From Cellulomonas hominis (lineage in GTDB: Bacteria; Actinomycetota; Actinomycetes; Actinomycetales; Cellulomonadaceae), in contig NZ_CABEGA010000039.1 in assembly GCF_901521055.1 (NCBI RefSeq), positions 1 through 38,265 on the forward strand: a DNA stretch of 38,265 bases. The letters run 5' to 3'. Shown piece after piece: positions 32,902-38,265 of the stretch. Under the pieces are notes generated by a model. It saw only the letters and a program-made list of their open reading frames with translations. It was not told the DNA's origin and searched no databases. Each line of letters starts with the position of its first letter. Position 1 is the stretch's first letter. The position numbers and the translations under genes were made by a program.

Positions 32902-33540
32902 TCACTTGATCAGGTAGATCGTCGCGAACAGCGCGATCCAGACCACGTCGACGAAGTGCCAGTAGTAGGACGTGACGATGGCGGTCGTGGCCTCGTGGTG
33001 GCCGAACCGCCGGGAGGTGAACGAGCGGCCCATCAGGAACAGGAACGCGATCAGGCCGCCGACCACGTGCAGGCCGTGGAAGCCCGTCGTGAGGTAGAAC
33101 ACCGAGCCGTACGGGCTGGACGAGATCGTCAGGCCCTCGTGCACCAGCTCGGCGTACTCGAAGATCTGCCCGCCGATGAAGAAGGCGCCCATGACGTACG
33201 TCAGCGTCATCCACTCGTTCATGCCCCAGCCCTTGACGTTCAGCAGGCCGCCGGAGCGCACCGGCTGGAACCGCTCCGCCGCCCACACGCCCATCTGGCA
33301 CGTCACCGACGACAGCACCAGCACCGTGGTGTTGATCGCCGCGAAGGTGATGTTGAGCTTGTCCGTCTGGACCGCCCACTCCTCGGTGACCGTGGCGCGG
33401 AGCGTGAAGTACATGGCGAAGAGGCCCGCGAAGAACATGAGCTCCGAGGCCAGCCACACGATCGTCCCGACCGACACGGGGTTCGGTCGGTTGACGCTCA
33501 CATGGGGAGCGGAGGCGGGGGCAGCCGTTGCGGTCGTCAC
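32902..33540 (-). CDS. ctaE: Cytochrome c oxidase subunit III
   Basis: 212 residues with five membrane helices, the actinobacterial length. [40 protein letters not shown] and [18 protein letters not shown] are typical subunit III segments, and the C-terminus [19 protein letters not shown] is conserved. It stabilises proton uptake in subunit I. The start GTG 33540 is taken because CATACT lies 7 bases upstream on the minus strand; the frame is open for 13 more codons, but that region holds the promoter. It heads ctaE-qcrC-qcrA-qcrB. Confidence 0.95.
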   Translation of the reverse strand: MTTATAAPASAPHVSVNRPNPVSVGTIVWLASELMFFAGLFAMYFTLRATVTEEWAVQTDKLNITFAAINTTVLVLSSVTCQMGVWAAERFQPVRSGGLLNVKGWGMNEWMTLTYVMGAFFIGGQIFEYAELVHEGLTISSSPYGSVFYLTTGFHGLHVVGGLIAFLFLMGRSFTSRRFGHHEATTAIVTSYYWHFVDVVWIALFATIYLIK

Positions 33541-33547
33541 GCACGTC

Positions 33548-33553
33548 AGTATG
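33548..33553 (-). promoter_or_regulatory. -10 element CATACT of the ctaE operon (leaderless)
   Basis: CATACT on the minus strand is followed by 7 bases and the GTG at 33540. Just upstream lies an 8-bp inverted repeat, AAACCTCC (33559-33566) with GGAGGTTT (33597-33604). Confidence 0.45.
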
Positions 33554-33740
33554 GCCGAAAACCTCCGCACATGGGTCACAAGTCCCAGAGCGTCGGGGAG
33601 GTTTCTGTCACACCGTCACCTCGTTCTCGGTGATCAGCGGCCCGCCGGGGCGTCCGCGGCCGGGTGGCAGATCGGCGTGCCAAGATGCGGGGAGGGACGC
33701 GCCACCGCTCGCGTCCCGTCCGCACGAGTGGAGGACCACC

Positions 33741-34172
33741 ATGGCCGCTGACCGCCTCGACGCCGAGCACGACGCCGTCGTGCCGGGACCGCGCATCCTC
33801 CTGTACAGCGACGACTCCGACACGCGCGCGCAGGTGCGCCTCGGCGTCGGCCGCCGCCTCGGTCGCGGGGCGCCGGACATCCGGTGGAGCGAGGTGGCCA
33901 CGCCGCAGGCCGCCCTGCAGCAGGCGGAGACCGGTGAGTACGACCTGCTCGTCCTCGACGGCGAGGCCGGGAAGGTCGGCGGCATGGCGCTCGCGCGGCA
34001 GGTCAAGGACGAGGTCTTCCGGTGCCCGCCCGTCCTCGTGCTCACCGGCCGCCCGCAGGACGCCTGGCTCGCCGCGTGGTCCGACGCCGACGCGGTCGTC
34101 TCCCAGCCGCTCGACCCGGTCGAGCTGCACGACGCCGTCGCCGGGCTGCTGTCCCGGACCCCCGCGGCATGA
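33741..34172 (+). CDS. Stand-alone receiver-domain-like protein
   Basis: 143 residues with the pattern of a response-regulator receiver domain and no output domain. The acidic pair is in YSDDSD (D24, D25), the phosphoacceptor Asp in LLVLDGEAG (D73), and the Thr in LVLTGRPQ (T102). The conserved Lys that should follow the fifth strand is replaced by Gln (VVSQPLDP, Q122), so normal phosphorylation switching is doubtful. GGAGGA precedes ATG 33741. Its stop overlaps the trpD start by 4 bases, so the two are co-translated. No histidine kinase is nearby. Confidence 0.8.
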   Translation: MAADRLDAEHDAVVPGPRILLYSDDSDTRAQVRLGVGRRLGRGAPDIRWSEVATPQAALQQAETGEYDLLVLDGEAGKVGGMALARQVKDEVFRCPPVLVLTGRPQDAWLAAWSDADAVVSQPLDPVELHDAVAGLLSRTPAA

Positions 34173-35218
34173 CCGAGGCGGTCACCTGGTCCGACCTCCT
34201 GGCCGCGCTCGTCGCGCGCGAGGACCTCAGCGAGGCGCAGACCGCCTGGGCGATGGACCAGATCATGTCCGGCGAGGCGTCGCCCGCGCGGATCGCCGGC
34301 TTCCTGGTCGGGCTGCGCGCGAAGGGGGAGACGGTCACCGAGCTGACCGCCCTCGCCGACACGATGCTCGCGCACGCCGTCCGGTTCGAGGTCCCCGGCC
34401 GCGCCGTCGACATCGTCGGCACCGGCGGGGACCGCGCGCACACCGTCAACGTCTCCACCATGGCGTCCCTGGTGGTCGCGGGCACGGGGGTGCGCGTCGT
34501 CAAGCACGGCAACCGGGCCGCGTCGTCGTCCTCCGGGTCCGCGGACGTGCTCGAGGCCCTCGGCATCCGGCTCGACCGCACGCCCGAGCGCGTCGCGCAG
34601 CTGGCGCACGAGGTCGGCATCACGTTCTGCTTCGCCCTGACGTTCCACCCCGCGATGCGCCACGTGGCCGTCGCCCGGCGCGAGCTCGGCATCGGGACGG
34701 TGTTCAACTTCCTCGGGCCGCTCACCAACCCCGCCCAGCCCGCCGCTGCCGCGATCGGCGTCGCCGACGCCCGGATGGCCGGGCTGGTCGCCGGGGTGCT
34801 CGCGCGCCGCGGCACCGAGGCGCTGGTGTTCCGCGGGGACGACGGCCTCGACGAGCTCGCGCCCACCGGGACGTCGCACGTCTGGCACGTCACCGGGGGC
34901 CAGGTCGCCGAGCACGTGCTCGACCCCGTCGCCGACCTCGGGCTGACCCGGCTGACCGTCGCCGACCTGCGCGGCGCCGACGCGGAGTTCAACGCCGGCG
35001 TCGCACGGGCCGTGCTCGCCGGCGAGGACGTCGCGTCCCGCGAGACCGTGCTGCTCAACGCCGCCGCGGCCCTCGTCGCCGACGGCAGCCTGCCCGGGAC
35101 CGGCGCGGACGGCGGCGACCTGGTCGAGCGGCTGCGGGCGGCGCTGGAGCACGCCCGCCGGTCGGTCGACGACGGCGCGGCGTCGGACGTCCTCGCCCGC
35201 TGGCGCGCGGCGGCCTGA
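34169..35218 (+). CDS. trpD: Anthranilate phosphoribosyltransferase
   Basis: 349 residues. [20 protein letters not shown] forms the PRPP pyrophosphate and metal site. [20 protein letters not shown] and the acidic motif RGDDGLDE are further conserved elements. It converts anthranilate and PRPP to phosphoribosyl-anthranilate in tryptophan synthesis. The gene is separate from any other trp gene in the window, as is common in actinobacteria. Its ATG overlaps the stop of the receiver-like gene (ATGA). Confidence 0.96.
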   Translation: MTEAVTWSDLLAALVAREDLSEAQTAWAMDQIMSGEASPARIAGFLVGLRAKGETVTELTALADTMLAHAVRFEVPGRAVDIVGTGGDRAHTVNVSTMASLVVAGTGVRVVKHGNRAASSSSGSADVLEALGIRLDRTPERVAQLAHEVGITFCFALTFHPAMRHVAVARRELGIGTVFNFLGPLTNPAQPAAAAIGVADARMAGLVAGVLARRGTEALVFRGDDGLDELAPTGTSHVWHVTGGQVAEHVLDPVADLGLTRLTVADLRGADAEFNAGVARAVLAGEDVASRETVLLNAAAALVADGSLPGTGADGGDLVERLRAALEHARRSVDDGAASDVLARWRAAA

Positions 35219-35342
35219 CCCGCGCTGCACGCCGGGGCGTGCGCTGCACCCGCCTCTTCGGGAGTGCGCGCCCCGCGCGCACGCACCCGCCGCGTGTGCG
35301 TGACGCTCGTGCCTGCGTGCCGCCCGTGCCGCCCGTGCCGCC

Positions 35343-35400
35343 GAGGTGACAGTTCCGGCCTGCGTCCGGGGCGGCGTCCGCAGGCGCGCTCTGCCATCTC
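35343..35400. repeat. Nested palindrome at convergent junction (element 3), likely bidirectional terminator
   Basis: An outer stem, GAGGTGACAG (35343-35352) with CTGCCATCTC (35391-35400), has one wobble and one mismatch. An inner stem pairs GCCTGCG (35358-35364) with CGCAGGC (35379-35385). It is followed by GGCGACC, as in element 1. The rest of this 227-base gap holds a small GCACGCC/GGCGTGC hairpin just after trpD (35227-35242) and a triplicated GTGCCGCCC run; no gene is seen. Confidence 0.7.
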
Positions 35401-35445
35401 GGCGACCGCGTAGCGCGGTGCTGCGAAGTGCTGCGCGGGTGGTCG

Positions 35446-35724
35446 TCAGTCGATGCCGAGGGCGAACGCCTGCTCGAGGTCGTGCTGCGAGTAGGTGCGG
35501 AACGCGATGAACGTCTGCGTGCTGACGACGCCCTCCACCTTGCTCACCCGGTCCGCGATGATGTCCGCGAGCTCCTCGTGCTCCCGGACGCGGACCATCG
35601 CGATCAGGTCGACGCCGCCGGTGACGGAGTAGACCTCGCTCACGCCGGGGATCTCGGCGATCGCGGCGGCGGCCTCGGGGATGCGGGCGGCGTCGGTGTC
35701 GATGTGCACGATGGCGGTCAGCAT
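35446..35724 (-). CDS. Stand-alone Lrp/AsnC ligand-binding (RAM) domain protein
   Basis: 92 residues, the size of a single alpha-beta RAM domain with no helix-turn-helix: MLTAIVHIDTDAARIPEAAA, then VSEVYSVTGGVDLIAMVRV, then VEGVVSTQTFIAFRTYSQ. Proteins of this kind form oligomers that bind amino acids and may modulate a partner regulator. It is a widespread actinobacterial gene near the cytochrome cluster. ATG 35724 is chosen as CATGAT lies 6 bases upstream; the frame is open upstream as a shadow. Confidence 0.9.
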   Translation of the reverse strand: MLTAIVHIDTDAARIPEAAAAIAEIPGVSEVYSVTGGVDLIAMVRVREHEELADIIADRVSKVEGVVSTQTFIAFRTYSQHDLEQAFALGID

Positions 35725-35731
35725 GACGCCA

Positions 35732-37717
35732 TCATGCCGCGCCGGCGGACCCCGCGGAGCCGTCCTGCTGCCCTCGACCCTGCAGCGCCCGGTGGAGAGC
35801 CGCCTCCGCGCGCTCGAACCGTCGGTCGCGCTCGGACCGGGGGTCGGGGAGCGGGCCGTCGCCGTCGGCCGGCCCTGCCCCGGCGTGCGGGGCGTGCGGT
35901 GCAGCCGCGGTGTCCTGGGCGACCTGGGTGTCCTGGGTGTCCTCGCACTCGTCCGCACCCGCCCACCCGGCGGGCCGCCCGGCTGCGACGGCCTCCGCGG
36001 GGTCGGTGCGCGCCTGGGCCGACCGCACCGGGTACGACCACGGGGTGCTGACGCTGACGATCCGCACCCCCGGCCGCCCGAGCCAGGCGAGCACGAGGTC
36101 GGCCTCCTCGGGGTGACCCGCGGGCGCGGGCGGCACCGGGGCGGGCACGTGCTCGCCGGTCACGCGCAGGGACTCGATGGCCGGCGACGGGTCGGTGCGC
36201 GGCGGCACGAGCGCCGTCCCGGCGAGCCGGCCGTGCCGCACGAGCACGACCTCCCAGCCGCCGGCGTCCGTCCGCCGGGCGGCGACGAGCTCGGCGCACG
36301 CCGCCAGCGGGGCCAGCCGCTGCGCACGGGCCGCGCCCCGCAGGAACGCCGCGAGCCGGTCGCGGACGGTCGCGGCCTCCTCGTACCGCTCCTGCCGCGC
36401 GAGCGCCCCGATCCGGTCGCCGTGCGCGTCCACGACGTCGGCGGGGTCGCCGGTCATGGACTCGCGGACGCGGTCGACCGTCGCGGCGTACTCGGCGGCG
36501 GCCTCGGGGCGGACGCACGGCGCGGGGCAGCGCCCGATCTCCGCGAGGTGGCAGGCGCTGGCGCCGGGGGCGGGCACGAGGGGCAGGCGGGCGGTGCACC
36601 GGCGGATCGCGAAGGCGTCGTGCAGCGCCTCGACGGCGGACTGCGCGGCGGCCCGGGACGCGAACGGCCCGATGTGGGTGGCGTCGTCGCGGACCTCGCG
36701 GACGACGGAGAGGCGCGGGAACGCCTCGTCCGTGAGCCGCACCCACGGCATGCGTTCGGGGGAGCGGGACCGGCGGTTGTACCGGGGGGTGTGCTCCGCG
36801 ATGAGCCGGAGCTCGCGCACCTGGGCCTCCAGCGGCGTGGCGCACACGACCGGCGTCACCGCCTGGGCGATCCGCACCATCTCGCGCATCCGGGACCGCT
36901 TCTCGGCGGCGGTGAAGTAGGACCGCACGCGCTTGCGCAGCGAGGTGGACGTCCCGACGTACAGGACCTCGTCCTTCGGGCCGCGGAACAGGTAGACGCC
37001 GGGGGCGTCCGGCAGCCCGTCCGCGAGGGTGCGCTTGCGCCGCACGTCCGCGGGCACGGGGTCGGCGGCGGTCGCCAGGTCCTCGAGGTGGGTGATCCCC
37101 AGGGGCGCGAGCCGGCTCAGCAGGGCGTGCAGCACGTCCACGGTCGCGCGGGCGTCGGCCAGGGCGCGGTGCTCCGGGACGGTGGTCGCGTGGAACAGCG
37201 CGGCGAGCGTGCTCAGCTTGTGGTTCGGCGCCTCGTCGCGCGTGACCACCCGGCGCGCGAGCCGCACGGTGTCCACCACTGGGAACCCGGGCCAGGCGTG
37301 GCCGGTCGCGGCGGCGGCGGCCTTGAGGAACCCGACGTCGAAGGGCGCGTTGTGCGCCACCAGCACCGCCCCGCGCGCGAACTCGAGGAACGACGGCAGG
37401 ACCTCCTCGATCCGCGGCGCGCCGATCACCATCGCGGTCGTGATGCCGGTGAGGACCTGGATCTGCGCGGGCACCGGGCCGCCCGGGTCGACCAGGGTCT
37501 GGAACTCGCCCAGCACCTCGCCGCCGCGCACCCGCACCGCACCGATCTCGGTGATCGCCGACGCCCCGGGCGCCGCGCCCGTCGTCTCGAGGTCGACCAC
37601 CACGAACGTCACGTCGGACAGCGGGGTCCCGATGTCGTCCAGGGTCACCTGCACCGGCCGGCCGACGGGCTGCTGCACGAGGTCGAGGCGAGGCGGGACG
37701 GGGGACCGGTGGACCAT
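35732..37717 (-). CDS. DEDDh exonuclease (DnaQ-like) fused to a UvrC-type GIY-YIG endonuclease domain
   Basis: 661 residues. The exonuclease domain (about 30-195) shows VVVDLETTG with the first Asp and Glu, HNAPFDVGFL with the second Asp, and EHRALADARAT with the His and last Asp. The GIY-YIG domain (about 232-310) begins PGVYLFRGPKDEVLYVGTS with Arg-rich RKRVRSYF. A UvrC-like segment with LARQERYEEAATVRDRL follows. The C-terminal 90 residues are low-complexity, Asp/Gln/Ala-rich. This fusion is common in actinobacteria and is assumed to act in DNA repair. ATG 37717 has TAGCGT 7 bases upstream. It lies 7 bases from the Lrp-type gene. Confidence 0.92.
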   Translation of the reverse strand: MVHRSPVPPRLDLVQQPVGRPVQVTLDDIGTPLSDVTFVVVDLETTGAAPGASAITEIGAVRVRGGEVLGEFQTLVDPGGPVPAQIQVLTGITTAMVIGAPRIEEVLPSFLEFARGAVLVAHNAPFDVGFLKAAAAATGHAWPGFPVVDTVRLARRVVTRDEAPNHKLSTLAALFHATTVPEHRALADARATVDVLHALLSRLAPLGITHLEDLATAADPVPADVRRKRTLADGLPDAPGVYLFRGPKDEVLYVGTSTSLRKRVRSYFTAAEKRSRMREMVRIAQAVTPVVCATPLEAQVRELRLIAEHTPRYNRRSRSPERMPWVRLTDEAFPRLSVVREVRDDATHIGPFASRAAAQSAVEALHDAFAIRRCTARLPLVPAPGASACHLAEIGRCPAPCVRPEAAAEYAATVDRVRESMTGDPADVVDAHGDRIGALARQERYEEAATVRDRLAAFLRGAARAQRLAPLAACAELVAARRTDAGGWEVVLVRHGRLAGTALVPPRTDPSPAIESLRVTGEHVPAPVPPAPAGHPEEADLVLAWLGRPGVRIVSVSTPWSYPVRSAQARTDPAEAVAAGRPAGWAGADECEDTQDTQVAQDTAAAPHAPHAGAGPADGDGPLPDPRSERDRRFERAEAALHRALQGRGQQDGSAGSAGAA

Positions 37718-37724
37718 GCCCGGC

Positions 37725-37730
37725 ACGCTA
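37725..37730 (-). promoter_or_regulatory. -10 element TAGCGT of the exonuclease gene (leaderless)
   Basis: TAGCGT on the minus strand is followed by 7 bases and the ATG at 37717. Confidence 0.6.
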
Positions 37731-37792
37731 TCCGCCGGGTCCGACACGGCTGCCGCCGCCGACCGGCCCTGCCCGCGCGACCTGCGGGCCCG

Positions 37793-37798
37793 TAGGGT
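37793..37798 (+). promoter_or_regulatory. -10 element TAGGGT of the last gene (leaderless)
   Basis: TAGGGT is followed by 7 bases and the ATG at 37806. Confidence 0.6.
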
Positions 37799-37805
37799 GA
37801 CGCGC

Positions 37806-38265
37806 ATGTCCGTCGTCGTCCCCGCCGCCGTGCGCGCGGCCGCGTCGGCGCTGGCGGCAGAGGTGCTGGGGGCGCTCGAGCCCGCGGCGGTCCCCGCGTC
37901 GCTCGCCGCGGTGCGCCGGTTCGCGCCGCGCCGGCGGGCCACCTCCGGGGCCGGGCCGCTGTGGGCGGCGCTCGAGCAGGACGACGCCTTCCGGGCGAGG
38001 GTCGCGCGCGCCTGGTCCCACGCGCACCCGGCGCAGGCCGCGGAGCTGCTCGCCGACGCGCCGGCCGCCCCCGCCGACGCGCCGGCCGCCCCCGCCGACG
38101 CGAGCGCCGCCGACCGGCTCGCCCTCGCGGTGGGCGCCGTGCTCCTGCGCCCCGAGGGCTGGCCGGACCTGCTCCCGCCCGCGGACACCGCGCCGGACGT
38201 GGTGGCGGCCCCCGGGCTGGTGGCGGTCGCGATCTGCACCCCGAGGAACGCCGGGTACCCGAGGG
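37806..38265 (+). CDS. N-terminal part of a hypothetical protein, possibly NYN/PIN-domain family (3' end outside window)
   Basis: 153 residues are visible, open to the end of the window. The sequence is Ala/Arg-rich: VPAAVRAAASALAAEVLGAL, then SLAAVRRFAPRRRATSG, then GPLWAALEQDDAFRARVARAW. The order of an Arg-rich patch followed by an ALExDDAFRxRVA helix resembles the N-terminal region of actinobacterial NYN-domain RNA-binding proteins, whose nuclease domain would lie beyond the window. This is a weak assignment. A 7-residue repeat ADAPAAP occurs twice in the middle. The start is supported by TAGGGT 7 bases upstream. Confidence 0.6.
   Translation, partial: MSVVVPAAVRAAASALAAEVLGALEPAAVPASLAAVRRFAPRRRATSGAGPLWAALEQDDAFRARVARAWSHAHPAQAAELLADAPAAPADAPAAPADASAADRLALAVGAVLLRPEGWPDLLPPADTAPDVVAAPGLVAVAICTPRNAGYPR
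38052..38093 (+). repeat. Two perfect tandem copies of a 21-bp unit inside the last gene
   Basis: The unit at 38052-38072 is repeated exactly at 38073-38093, and a third copy begins at 38094. It keeps the frame and encodes ADAPAAP twice. Confidence 0.85.

Noticed and set aside
34502..34560. TrpD with Ser where some enzymes have Lys in the second conserved motif ([15 protein letters not shown])
   Set aside because: This variant is usual in actinobacterial TrpD proteins, so it is not evidence of lost activity.
35227..35242. GCACGCC/GGCGTGC hairpin after trpD as the terminator
   Set aside because: The loop would be only 2 bases. It may form part of a stem, but element 3 further on is the stronger candidate.
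35732..38239. An 835-codon minus-strand frame extending the exonuclease upstream
   Set aside because: Residues before the ATG at 37717 are low-complexity Ala/Ser and overlap the promoter region and the opposite-strand gene at 37806. The leaderless start fits better.
1..38265. Mobile elements, CRISPR arrays, tRNA or rRNA genes, prophage
   Set aside because: No transposase, integrase or phage protein, no regularly spaced repeats and no cloverleaf or rRNA-like sequence were recognised by eye. A covariance-model scan would be needed to exclude small RNAs.

Overview
The window is one contiguous piece of a very GC-rich actinobacterial chromosome. Codons end almost entirely in G or C and lysine is rare. 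The bc1-aa3 gene set (Rieske subunit with three N-terminal helices, diheme QcrC, subunit IV CtaF), the YczR/YczE pair, a DUF3043 protein and a DEDDh exonuclease/GIY-YIG fusion all fit Micrococcales. A Cellulomonas-like organism is the best guess, from gene content rather than from any database comparison. The content is mostly core chromosome. I see no rRNA, tRNA, CRISPR array, insertion sequence or phage gene, and no gene-free gap longer than about 300 bases.

Layout. 1-6.6 kb: the 3' part of an MMPL transporter, a Gfo/Idh/MocA dehydrogenase, a TIGR01777 epimerase-like protein, a LacI-family regulator and, convergent to it, a secreted glucoamylase-fold glycoside hydrolase with a well-formed promoter and operator. 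6.7-12 kb: a two-lipoyl-domain E2 acyltransferase and dihydrolipoyl dehydrogenase, a small conserved protein and leucyl aminopeptidase. 12-18.3 kb: two small membrane proteins, pyrD and a coupled 81-residue protein; the divergent pair YczR (MocR regulator) and YczE; an aldo/keto reductase; a DUF3043 membrane protein. 18.3-24.8 kb: an M20 dipeptidase, a DJ-1/PfpI protein with nadA, a glycerate-kinase-like protein, the Fe-S carrier ErpA and a cysteine-desulfurase-like protein. 25-33.5 kb: the respiratory block. ctaC-ctaD-ctaF runs forward and ctaE-qcrC-qcrA-qcrB runs in reverse, with Mn-type superoxide dismutase between them. 33.7-38.3 kb: a receiver-domain protein coupled to trpD, a stand-alone Lrp/AsnC ligand-binding domain, the exonuclease/GIY-YIG fusion and the start of one more gene.

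How it works together. The cta and qcr genes supply the cytochrome bc1-aa3 branch of the respiratory chain, and the E2/Lpd genes feed it from pyruvate or 2-oxoglutarate. NadA and ErpA are Fe-S enzymes or carriers. On either side of ErpA sit two enzyme-family proteins that have lost catalytic residues: a desulfurase-like protein without the PLP lysine, and a glycerate-kinase-like protein without the family's catalytic motifs. This is the most unusual part of the window.

Two sequence-level patterns recur. About half of the genes have a TANNNT-like -10 hexamer 6-8 bases before the start codon and no ribosome binding site, so they look leaderless; this decides several start codons. The respiratory, E2/Lpd, SOD and ErpA genes instead carry Shine-Dalgarno sequences. 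Second, convergent junctions with enough room hold long hairpins. Three of them share a nested two-stem design and look like copies of one dispersed element.
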